Of a stretch of 64,000 bases of DNA, positions 28,482 to 36,654 are shown in pieces. Location: NCBI RefSeq assembly GCF_010500925.1, contig NZ_QVMG01000008.1, positions 97,091 to 161,090 on the forward strand. The letters are read 5' to 3'. Under the pieces are notes generated by a model. It did no database searches and had not been told where the DNA came from. It worked only from the letters and a program-made list of their open reading frames with translations. The translations under genes were made by a program, and so were the position numbers. This DNA is from Parabacteroides sp. 52. Lineage in GTDB: Bacteria > Bacteroidota > Bacteroidia > Bacteroidales > Tannerellaceae. Each line of letters begins with the position of its first letter. Positions within the stretch are counted from its first letter, which is position 1.

Positions 28482-28696
28482 TGGGTTTGAACCGTCTGTT
28501 TTTTACGCTTCTCATCGCAATTTACCTGACCTAGTATACAGTCTTCACCAGCCTTCACTTCGTTCATAAGTGAACAGCCTGGGCAACCGATACATGGATT
28601 GTGGGTCGCAGGTGCTGTAATTGTTTTATATAGTTTATATCCTACATAAAGAATTACCAGTAAGGCTACTATACCTGTTGCTATTTCTTGCCACAT
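28478..28696 (-). CDS. FeoB-associated Cys-rich membrane protein
   Basis: A 72-residue protein with one N-terminal transmembrane helix (IATGIVALLVILYVGYKLY) and a cytoplasmic cysteine cluster (NPCIGCPGCSLMNEVKAGEDCILGQVNC). This matches the small FeoB-associated proteins, which play the part of FeoC-like accessory factors in many anaerobes. It lies 42 bp downstream of the feoAB fusion on the same strand, as expected. The exact role in iron uptake is not established. Confidence 0.9.
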   Translation of the reverse strand: MWQEIATGIVALLVILYVGYKLYKTITAPATHNPCIGCPGCSLMNEVKAGEDCILGQVNCDEKRKKQTVQTH

Positions 28697-28738
28697 AAGT
28701 CACTTTTTCTTCTATAACAAAGGAGGAAGGGGATAGGT

Positions 28739-31222
28739 TTAATTCAATAATTGAATTAACCAGCCGCCTGCCTGATAGACAATGAAAGAAACAATCCACG
28801 CCAAAACGCAGGAATAGACGATGACAAAAGCCCCCCATTTCCAGGATCCCGACTCTTTACTGATGGCCGTAATGGTTGCAATACAAGGAAAATAAATAAG
28901 TACGAACATCATCAGGCTTAATGCTATTAACGGAGTGAACACCAGATCCCCCGATGCATTCCGGTCTTCCTGTAAACGTTCGGATAAGGCCTGGCTCTCT
29001 TCTTCATCACCGGTGTAAAGCACACTCAGGGTGCTGACAACGACTTCTTTGGCTGCCATGCCGGTAAGTAGGCTGACGCTCATCTTCCAATCGAAACCAA
29101 GAGGTGCCATGATGGGCTGAATACCCTGTCCCAAACGACCGATATAAGAGTGTTCCTGATGATCCATACTTTTGAGTCTCTCCAGTTCGGCTATCGTATT
29201 TTCTTTTTCTTCTGCCTGCATCGTGCTGTTTGTTACCACTTCAATTTGTTGATCGTATACTTCCATGCCGGCAGAATGCCTCGGGAAATACCCCAGGAAC
29301 CAGATGATAATAGAAGCCACCAGGATAACACCTCCCATTTTGCGCAGGTACTGCCGGGCTTTTTCCCACATATGAATAAGGATCGATTTAAGCGTAGGCA
29401 TGCGGTAAGGAGGTAATTCCATCACAAAGGGTACATCTTCCTTCTTGAAAAGAAAACGTTTAAATAAACGGGCCATAATAACCGCCAATAGAATACCGGT
29501 AGCATATAAACTCAATAGAATGACACTGGCATGATTTGGGAAGAAGGCTCCTGTCAACAAAACGTATACGGGAAGGCGGGCGCTGCAACTCATCAATGGA
29601 TTAATCAACATGGTTATCATCCGGCTGTTACGACTCTCAATCGTACGTGAGGCCATGATGGCCGGTACATTGCAGCCGAATCCCATCACCAGGGGAATGA
29701 ATGATTTCCCGTGTAGCCCCATCTTGTGCATGATCTTATCCATAATGAAAGCTGCCCGGGCCATATACCCCGAATCTTCCATGAAAGAGATGAAAAGATA
29801 CAAGATAAGAATATTGGGAAGGAAGACAATAACTCCTCCAACTCCTCCGATAATTCCATCGACCAGTAGATCTTTGAAAGGCCCTTCACTCATCAGATTG
29901 CGTACTGTATTACCAATCCATTCCACCCCTGCTTCGATCCACTCCATCGGATAAGCTCCCAGGGTAAATGTGGCTTCGAACATAATCCACATAAACAAGA
30001 TAAAGAAGGGAAAGCCAAGAAGTTTGTGGGTGACAAAGAGGTCGATAATTTGTGTCTTACTAATCTTCTGAATTTTATTCTCTTCAAAAGTTTCCAATAG
30101 TGCCCCGGAGATGAAACCATAACGTGCATCCGTGAAGGCTGTTTCGCAATCTTCTTGTAAGAGTTCTTCTATCTCGTTTACTTTTTCTTCTCTGACAGCC
30201 AGTATATGTCCGGATTCAGGAAGTTCGCTGATATAGGTTTCGACTTGTTTATCCCTTTCCAATAGCTTAATGGCCAGGTAACGTTTGGATAGGTCCCGTG
30301 GAATATTGGCATTGGTTTTAAGCGTTTTTTTGAGGCTATGAATGCCTTTTTCCAAAACATCTCCGTAATTGATATGGATATGACGGACGGTAGGATCCTC
30401 CTCTTCGTATACCTTAATGACACGGTCGAAAAGATCTTTGATCCCAAAGCCGGTCTTGCTAATGGTCGGAACGATAGGGGCGCCCAGCATCAGACCCAGT
30501 GAGTCGTAGTCGAACTTATTCCCTTTGCGTTGTAATTCATCATACATATTAAGTGCGATAACCATACGCATATCCATATCGATCAACTGGGTGGTGAGGT
30601 ATAAATTCCGTTCCAGGTTGGAGGCATCGATAATATTGATCACCACATCCGGCTGTTCCTCCTGCAAGTGTTTACGGACATATAATTCTTCCGGTGTATA
30701 AGTGGACAATGAATAAGTGCCGGGTAAGTCGACAATACGGAAAGTATATCCGTTTTGTCGGAATATCCCTTCTTTGGCATCCACGGTGACACCGCTATAA
30801 TTGCCCACATGTTCATGCAGGCCGGATGCAAAATTGAATAAGGATGTTTTTCCACTGTTGGGATTCCCTATCAATGCAACATTGATTATCTTTTGTTTGT
30901 TCAAGGCAATCGCATGTAGGTCTTCATCGGAAGGAATGAGTGACGATCCCTGAAAAGAAGGGGCCTGTTCTGCACCCAGGTGTTCTTTAGCAAATTCATG
31001 TGCACTGACAACCTCTATCAGGGCCGCTTCACTTCGACGAAGCGAAACATCATACCCCATCAAACGATAGTGTATAGGATCTTTTAGTGGGGCATTTTGA
31101 ACCACCACCACTTCTTTTCCGCGGATAAATCCCATCTCGATGATCCGTTTACGGAAGGCACCACGCCCCATCACTTTCACGATAACTCCTTTATCCCCTG
31201 TGCGTAAGTCCGATAATTTCAT
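28739..31222 (-). CDS. feoB: Ferrous iron transporter, FeoA-FeoB fusion
   Basis: An 827-residue inner-membrane Fe(II) transporter. Residues 1-75 are a FeoA SH3-like domain (MKLSDLRTGDKGVIVKVMG ... RRSEAALIEV). The G domain follows with GNPNSGKTSLFN (G1), VDLPGTYSLS (G3) and NMYDE (the G4 region). The transmembrane domain contains two gate segments (PLVMGFGCNVPAIMASRTIE and SLLTGMAAKEVVVSTLSVLY) with conserved cysteine and helices. FeoA-FeoB fusions are usual in Bacteroidota. A -7 box and a palindromic operator candidate lie just upstream, and a Crp/Fnr gene is the next gene upstream. Confidence 0.97.
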   Translation of the reverse strand: MKLSDLRTGDKGVIVKVMGRGAFRKRIIEMGFIRGKEVVVVQNAPLKDPIHYRLMGYDVSLRRSEAALIEVVSAHEFAKEHLGAEQAPSFQGSSLIPSDEDLHAIALNKQKIINVALIGNPNSGKTSLFNFASGLHEHVGNYSGVTVDAKEGIFRQNGYTFRIVDLPGTYSLSTYTPEELYVRKHLQEEQPDVVINIIDASNLERNLYLTTQLIDMDMRMVIALNMYDELQRKGNKFDYDSLGLMLGAPIVPTISKTGFGIKDLFDRVIKVYEEEDPTVRHIHINYGDVLEKGIHSLKKTLKTNANIPRDLSKRYLAIKLLERDKQVETYISELPESGHILAVREEKVNEIEELLQEDCETAFTDARYGFISGALLETFEENKIQKISKTQIIDLFVTHKLLGFPFFILFMWIMFEATFTLGAYPMEWIEAGVEWIGNTVRNLMSEGPFKDLLVDGIIGGVGGVIVFLPNILILYLFISFMEDSGYMARAAFIMDKIMHKMGLHGKSFIPLVMGFGCNVPAIMASRTIESRNSRMITMLINPLMSCSARLPVYVLLTGAFFPNHASVILLSLYATGILLAVIMARLFKRFLFKKEDVPFVMELPPYRMPTLKSILIHMWEKARQYLRKMGGVILVASIIIWFLGYFPRHSAGMEVYDQQIEVVTNSTMQAEEKENTIAELERLKSMDHQEHSYIGRLGQGIQPIMAPLGFDWKMSVSLLTGMAAKEVVVSTLSVLYTGDEEESQALSERLQEDRNASGDLVFTPLIALSLMMFVLIYFPCIATITAISKESGSWKWGAFVIVYSCVLAWIVSFIVYQAGGWLIQLLN

Positions 31223-31240
31223 AATTTGCTAATTCTTTGA

Positions 31241-31248
31241 CAAAGGTA
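31241..31248 (-). promoter_or_regulatory. Bacteroidota -7 promoter box for feoAB
   Basis: On the minus strand TACCTTTG fits TAnnTTTG, 18 bp upstream of the feoAB start codon. Confidence 0.55.
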
Positions 31249-31269
31249 ATTATTAAAGGTGACACACTC

Positions 31270-31289
31270 AATACCTATATGTAGGTATT
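31270..31289. promoter_or_regulatory. Palindromic operator candidate upstream of feoAB
   Basis: AATACCTATATGTAGGTATT is an inverted repeat with perfect 8-bp arms and a 4-bp spacer. It overlaps the position expected for the -33 element of the feoAB promoter. A dimeric metal-responsive regulator of the Fur or DtxR type would fit, but no regulator is shown and the motif is not an exact match to either consensus. Confidence 0.55.
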
Positions 31290-31330
31290 CACGAAGTGGT
31301 TTAATAAGGAGGGCGTACAAAAATAAAAGG

Positions 31331-31364
31331 GACAAAACTCACGCTCTGTCCCTTTTTGAGAATT
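31331..31364 (-). terminator. Terminator downstream of the Crp/Fnr gene
   Basis: AAAAGGGACA pairs with TGTCCCTTTT around a short loop. Read on the minus strand, T-rich sequence follows the stem. It probably ends the Crp/Fnr transcript before the feoAB promoter. Boundaries are approximate. Confidence 0.65.
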
Positions 31365-31536
31365 AAAAAACTAACCTAATCCATCTGTGTATATATCATA
31401 GTCGGTTGGTGTCTTTTTGTCATTTGAAGTTATCCAAATGACAGTACAAATATCTTATTTTTTTGCGATATATTTATTGATGTATGTCAAATTAGCTATG
31501 GATTTAAAGTTTATTGACAAAACGAATTGTGTTGAA

Positions 31537-32115
31537 TTACAATATATTTGCCCGTACACGACTCAGTGTTTCCGGGGTCATAAGCAGGAAAGAAGCAATG
31601 TGAGAAAGAGGTGCGCGTTTGATTATCTCGGGGTGCTCTTTCATTAAACGGAAATAGCGTTCGGTCGCTGTCTCAAACCGGAGGGAGTCTGTTTTGCGTT
31701 GAGAGATAATCAAGGATTGTTCTAAAAAGGCACTGTATAAGAGGGCTATTTCCGGTTCTTTACGAAGTAACTCTTTCAACCGATCGAATGGCATGCCGTA
31801 GATGAGGGTAGGCTCCAAAGCTTCAATGATCATATGGGAGGGCTGTTTGTTGAAACAACTCTCTATGGCCATGACAAAATAGTTTTCGTATGCGAAATGT
31901 TCGGTTATGTCTTTGTTGTTTTTATAGTAGTATTGGCGTACAAACCCTTGATGGATATATCCGATCTGCTTACAGACCTCCCCCTCTTTCAAGAAGAATT
32001 CTCCTTTTTTTAATTCTCTGGGAACTAAAATGGAGGCTAATTGCTCTTGTGTCTGTTCGCTCAAGGGCATAAAAATCTGACCAATACATTGTGCTATTTG
32101 TTTTGTCGTTTCCAT
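31537..32115 (-). CDS. Crp/Fnr family transcriptional regulator
   Basis: A 192-residue regulator. The N-terminal cyclic-nucleotide-binding-like jelly roll (KKGEFFLKEGEVCKQIGYIHQGFVRQYYY) is followed by a dimerisation helix and a winged helix-turn-helix whose recognition part is PLSHIASFLLMTPETLSRVRANIL at the extreme C-terminus. Cysteines are not arranged as an FNR Fe-S cluster, so the ligand is unknown. The tail ends immediately after the recognition helix, short of the wing strands found in Crp, as is common in Bacteroidota members. It lies upstream of feoAB on the same strand, separated by a terminator. Confidence 0.9.
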   Translation of the reverse strand: METTKQIAQCIGQIFMPLSEQTQEQLASILVPRELKKGEFFLKEGEVCKQIGYIHQGFVRQYYYKNNKDITEHFAYENYFVMAIESCFNKQPSHMIIEALEPTLIYGMPFDRLKELLRKEPEIALLYSAFLEQSLIISQRKTDSLRFETATERYFRLMKEHPEIIKRAPLSHIASFLLMTPETLSRVRANIL

Positions 32116-32172
32116 TCGGTTAGTTTTTCCCAGGCTAAATATAAGAAATTAATGAAAACCACCATACCCAAT

Positions 32173-32207
32173 AAGGGCATAATTCTCAGATAAAGAATTA
32201 TGCCCTT
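32173..32207 (-). terminator. Hairpin terminator downstream of carAB
   Basis: A perfect 14-bp stem (AAGGGCATAATTCT, 32173-32186, with AGAATTATGCCCTT, 32194-32207) lies 22 bp past the stop of the carbamoyl-phosphate synthase gene. The T-run after it is weak. Confidence 0.75.
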
Positions 32208-32228
32208 TCATTCAGTCGTATCTTTTAT

Positions 32229-35200
32229 TTATTTATACTCCTGCCAGCTCTTGATCTGAATATCCTCCATCTTGATGGTGCAGAAGGCTTCAATAAAGGC
32301 GCTTGCCAGACGCGCATTGGTTATCAGCGGTATATTCAGGTCGATAGCAGAACGGCGGATTGTATACCCATTGCTTAACTCCCGGGCGGTCAGGTCACGT
32401 GGTATATTCACCACCATATCTATTTTCTTTTCCCGCAGCAGATCCAGTGCTTGTGGATGTTCTTCTTCACTGGGCCAATATGCCCGTGTACTGGATATGC
32501 CGTTTTCTTCCAGAAAACGATGTGTACCTCCTGTTGCATAGATGTTATAGCCTTTTGCTTTCAGCATTTTAGCAGCATCTAACATACTCACTTTCTGTTT
32601 GGCTGTACCTGTGGAAAGAAGGATATTCTTTTCGGGTATGCGTTGACCGACAGCCAGCATACTGGTGAGAACCGCTTCGGATACATCATCCCCCAGGCAA
32701 CCCACTTCTCCGGTAGAGGCCATGTCGACTCCTAATACCGGGTCTGCTTTTTGCAGACGGTTGAAGGAGAACTGGGAGGCCTTGATACCTACATAATCCA
32801 GGTCGAACTCGTTCTTGGCAGGTTTCTCCACCGGCAGACCCAGCATGATTTGCGTAGCCAGCTCGATAAAGTTTATCTTCAAAACCTTGCTGACGAAAGG
32901 AAAACTCCGCGAGGCGCGCAGGTTACATTCGATCACTTTGATCTCGTTCCCCTTTGCCAGGTATTGTATATTGAAAGGACCGGATATCTGTAATTCCTGG
33001 GCTATCTGTTTACTGATGCGTTTGATCCGGCGTACGGTTTCTACATATAATTTCTGTGCAGGGAACTGGATGGTAGCATCTCCGGAGTGTACTCCCGCAA
33101 ATTCTATATGTTCACTGATGGCATACATAATGATCTCTCCCCGGTCGGCAACGGCATCTACCTCTACCTCTTTGGCGTACTCGATAAACTGACTGACCAC
33201 CACCGGGTGTTTCTTGCTGACATTGGCCGCCAACTGCAGGAAGCGTTCCAGTTCTTCCTGGTTTGAACACACATTCATGGCAGCACCACTCAATACATAA
33301 CTGGGGCGTACCAATACGGGGAATCCTACTTCGTCGACGAAGCGATCTATATCCTCCAGGGAAGACAATTCTTTCCAGCGCGGCTGATCGACTCCGATCC
33401 GATCCAGCATCGCGGAGAATTTCTCGCGGTCTTCCGCGTTGTCTATACTCTTGGCCGAAGTACCTAGTAGAGGCACTTTCTGTTCGTCCAGGCGTATAGC
33501 CAGGTTGTTGGGGATTTGTCCGCCTGTAGAGACGATCACCCCATGGGGATTTTCCATCTCCAGGACATCCATGACACGCTCGAAGGTCAATTCGTCGAAG
33601 TACAGGCGATCGCACATGTCATAGTCCGTTGATACCGTCTCCGGGTTATAGTTGATCATGACGGAGCGCCAGCCCTCTTTGCGTATTGTCTGAAGAGCCT
33701 GTACCCCACACCAGTCGAATTCCACCGAGCTACCGATGCGGTAAGCTCCCGATCCCAATACAACAATGGAGCGTTTGTCATTCAGGTAATGCACATCGCT
33801 CTCAGTACCGCAGAAGGTCATATAGAGGTAGTTCGTCTGTGCCGGATATTCGGCTGCCAACGTGTCTATTTGTTTAACGACAGGTAGAATGCCCCGGTTT
33901 TTCCTGTCCTGGCGAACCAAGAGACTGGCTTTTTCAAGATCATCCCGGCTCTCTTTGAAGACTGCCCGGGCTATCTGAAAGTCGGAGAAACCTTGTTCTT
34001 TGGCATGTCTGAATAATCTATCCGGCACTTCCGGCAGGGCATTGTGTGTTTCCAATGCTTCGGCCGTTCGCATGATACCCTGTAATTTCTGAAGGAACCA
34101 TTTATCAATCTTTGTCAGGTCATGGATTTGATCGATCGTGTATCCGGCGCGGAATGCTTTGTTTATCACAAAGATACGGCGATCTGTTGGCTCGTTCAAT
34201 GCTTTGTCGATATCATCTATTACCAACTCTTTGTTTTCAACAAATCCATGCATTCCCTGTCCGATCATGCGCAAGCCTTTCTGTAAAGCCTCTTCGAAGG
34301 TGCGGCCAATAGCCATTACTTCTCCTACCGACTTCATGCTTGATCCCAGTTCGCGGGCTACCCCATGAAATTTACCCAAGTCCCAGCGCGGTATTTTGCA
34401 GACTACATAGTCCAAAGCCGGCTCGAAGAAGGCCGTTGTTGTTTTTGTTACGGAATTTTTCAGTTCGAAGAGACCGTAACCTAAGCCCAGTTTAGCGGCC
34501 ACAAAGGCCAATGGATAACCGGTTGCTTTAGAAGCCAGGGCGGAGGAACGACTCAGGCGGGCGTTGACCTCAATGACCCGGTAGTCTTCACTTTCCGGAT
34601 CGTATGCATATTGCACGTTACATTCTCCGACAATGCCTATGTGGCGGATGATGCGGATAGCTAACTCACGTAGTTTATGATAGTCTGTGTTGGTCAATGT
34701 CTGAGAGGGGGCAATAACGATACTTTCCCCCGTGTGGATTCCCAGTGGGTCGAAGTTCTCCATATTACATACCGTAATACAGTTGTCAAAGCGGTCACGC
34801 ACGACCTCGTATTCAACCTCTTTCCAGCCTTTCAGGCTCTTTTCCACCAATACTTGCGGGGAGAAAGAGAAGGCCTTTTCGGCCAATACGTTCAACTCTT
34901 CTTCGTTGTCGCAGAAGCCCGATCCTAACCCTCCCAGGGCATAAGCCGCACGAATAATCACCGGGTATCCCAGTTCCATAGCCGCCCTGCGGGCGTCGGC
35001 CACCGTAGAGACAGCTTCACTTTTTATGGTTTTGACATCTATCTCATCCAATTTATGGACAAAGAGTTCACGGTCTTCCGTATCCATAATCGCCTGTACC
35101 GGGGTACCCAATACACGGACATTGTACTTCTCCAATATACCGCTTTGGTACAAAGCAACCCCGCAGTTCAGTGCCGTCTGTCCTCCAAAGGCAAGCAAGA

Positions 35201-36644
35201 TCCCTTCCGGTCGTTCTTTCTCAATGACTTTCTCCACAAAGAAAGGTGTGACAGGCAGGAAATATACTTTGTCTGCAACCCCCTCAGAGGTTTGTACGGT
35301 GGCGATATTCGGATTGATCAGTATCGTTTCGATGCCTTCTTCCTTCAGGGCTTTCAATGCCTGGCTACCGGAGTAATCGAATTCACCGGCTTCACCGATT
35401 TTCAGAGCACCGGAGCCTAAAAGAAGCACTTTCCGCGGCAGAGTTTTCTCTGCTTGAGAATGGAGGGGTGGCAATTGATGGGAGGTGGCAGAGGTCGCAT
35501 CCGTTTGAGGCTCAAAGGATAAGGAGCCGGTGTGGAGGCTGTCGACAAAAATATCGAAGATAAATTCCGTATCGGTCGGACCACTGCAAGCTTCCGGGTG
35601 GAATTGGGAGGAAAAGAAAGGTTTTGTTTTATGCTTGATACCTTCGTTCGTGCCATCATTCATATTGATGAATAAAGGTTCCCAATCGCTTCCCAAGGTG
35701 TCGTTGTCTACGGCATACCCATGATTCTGGGAGGTGATGAAACATCTTTCCGTGCCCACCATACGTACTGGTTGGTTGTGGCTGCGGTGACCGTATTTCA
35801 ATTTAAAGATAGAGGCTCCGCCGGCTTTTGCCAGTAATTGGTTTCCCATGCATATACCGCAGATGGGTTTGTTTCCTTCCAGGGCTTTGCGTATGTTTTC
35901 TACTGCTTCTACGCAGGTGTCCGGGTCGCCGGGACCATTGCTGATAAACAAACCGTCGTACGCTAACTGGCTGAAATCATAATTCCAGGGTACACGGATA
36001 ACCGTTACATTTCGATTCAACAGGCTCCGGATGATATTATGTTTGACTCCACAATCGACAAGCACTACCCGTTTTTTGCCTTCTCCCTCTCCGTAGGTGA
36101 TGATCTTTTGGGTAGAGACTTTGCCTACATAGTTCACTTCATCATAATGAACAATCGTTTGTTTCTTGTTTTGGGATGAATCCTTTTCTTCTTTCTCTTT
36201 TCCATCTCCCCAAACGATTTTTCCCATCATCACTCCATGTTCCCGGAGCTTTTTGGTGAGAGCACGGGTGTCGATACCGTATATGCCGGGAACTTTCTCT
36301 TCTTTCAGCCAGTCACCCAGGCTGCCCGTAGCGTTCCAGTGGCTGTATTCATGGCTATAGTCACTGATGATCATTGCTTCAGCGTGAATCTTTTCACTTT
36401 CCATCAGGGTGGCGATGCCTTCCGGACTGAAGCTGCGGCGCGGAACGCCGTAGTTGCCTACCAGGGGAAAGGTGAGAACCATGATTTGTCCGGCATAAGA
36501 GGGGTCAGTCAGGCTTTCCGGATAACCGGTCATTGCGGTGTTGAACACTACTTCTCCTGTCACTTCTCCTTCATAACCGAAAGAAAAACCCTGAAAGACG
36601 CTGCCGTCATCCAGAATAAGGCTTGCAATCTTGTCCTTTTGCAT
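32229..36644 (-). CDS. Carbamoyl-phosphate synthase, single-chain CarA-CarB fusion
   Basis: A 1471-residue protein combining both subunits of glutamine-dependent carbamoyl-phosphate synthase, which feeds pyrimidine and arginine synthesis. Residues 1-375 are CarA with the class I amidotransferase triad Cys265 (CGICMGNQLL), His349 and Glu351 (FHPEACSG). A linker of about 28 Ser/Thr/Gln-rich residues follows. From about residue 403 comes CarB: two ATP-grasp halves beginning LLLGSGALKIGEAGEFDYSG and VVLGSGAYRIGSSVEFDWCG, then a C-terminal allosteric MGS domain (LDAAKMLKAKGYNIYATGG). Separate subunits are the bacterial norm; this layout recalls eukaryotic CAD. No stop or frameshift is seen at the junction. 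It follows purF by 10 bp. Confidence 0.96.
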   Translation of the reverse strand: MQKDKIASLILDDGSVFQGFSFGYEGEVTGEVVFNTAMTGYPESLTDPSYAGQIMVLTFPLVGNYGVPRRSFSPEGIATLMESEKIHAEAMIISDYSHEYSHWNATGSLGDWLKEEKVPGIYGIDTRALTKKLREHGVMMGKIVWGDGKEKEEKDSSQNKKQTIVHYDEVNYVGKVSTQKIITYGEGEGKKRVVLVDCGVKHNIIRSLLNRNVTVIRVPWNYDFSQLAYDGLFISNGPGDPDTCVEAVENIRKALEGNKPICGICMGNQLLAKAGGASIFKLKYGHRSHNQPVRMVGTERCFITSQNHGYAVDNDTLGSDWEPLFINMNDGTNEGIKHKTKPFFSSQFHPEACSGPTDTEFIFDIFVDSLHTGSLSFEPQTDATSATSHQLPPLHSQAEKTLPRKVLLLGSGALKIGEAGEFDYSGSQALKALKEEGIETILINPNIATVQTSEGVADKVYFLPVTPFFVEKVIEKERPEGILLAFGGQTALNCGVALYQSGILEKYNVRVLGTPVQAIMDTEDRELFVHKLDEIDVKTIKSEAVSTVADARRAAMELGYPVIIRAAYALGGLGSGFCDNEEELNVLAEKAFSFSPQVLVEKSLKGWKEVEYEVVRDRFDNCITVCNMENFDPLGIHTGESIVIAPSQTLTNTDYHKLRELAIRIIRHIGIVGECNVQYAYDPESEDYRVIEVNARLSRSSALASKATGYPLAFVAAKLGLGYGLFELKNSVTKTTTAFFEPALDYVVCKIPRWDLGKFHGVARELGSSMKSVGEVMAIGRTFEEALQKGLRMIGQGMHGFVENKELVIDDIDKALNEPTDRRIFVINKAFRAGYTIDQIHDLTKIDKWFLQKLQGIMRTAEALETHNALPEVPDRLFRHAKEQGFSDFQIARAVFKESRDDLEKASLLVRQDRKNRGILPVVKQIDTLAAEYPAQTNYLYMTFCGTESDVHYLNDKRSIVVLGSGAYRIGSSVEFDWCGVQALQTIRKEGWRSVMINYNPETVSTDYDMCDRLYFDELTFERVMDVLEMENPHGVIVSTGGQIPNNLAIRLDEQKVPLLGTSAKSIDNAEDREKFSAMLDRIGVDQPRWKELSSLEDIDRFVDEVGFPVLVRPSYVLSGAAMNVCSNQEELERFLQLAANVSKKHPVVVSQFIEYAKEVEVDAVADRGEIIMYAISEHIEFAGVHSGDATIQFPAQKLYVETVRRIKRISKQIAQELQISGPFNIQYLAKGNEIKVIECNLRASRSFPFVSKVLKINFIELATQIMLGLPVEKPAKNEFDLDYVGIKASQFSFNRLQKADPVLGVDMASTGEVGCLGDDVSEAVLTSMLAVGQRIPEKNILLSTGTAKQKVSMLDAAKMLKAKGYNIYATGGTHRFLEENGISSTRAYWPSEEEHPQALDLLREKKIDMVVNIPRDLTARELSNGYTIRRSAIDLNIPLITNARLASAFIEAFCTIKMEDIQIKSWQEYK

Positions 36645-36654
36645 ATCTTGGGTG

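Noticed and set aside
31417..31647. 76-residue plus-strand reading frame upstream of the Crp/Fnr gene end
   Set aside because: It overlaps the Crp/Fnr gene antisense, is low-complexity and has no homology-like features.
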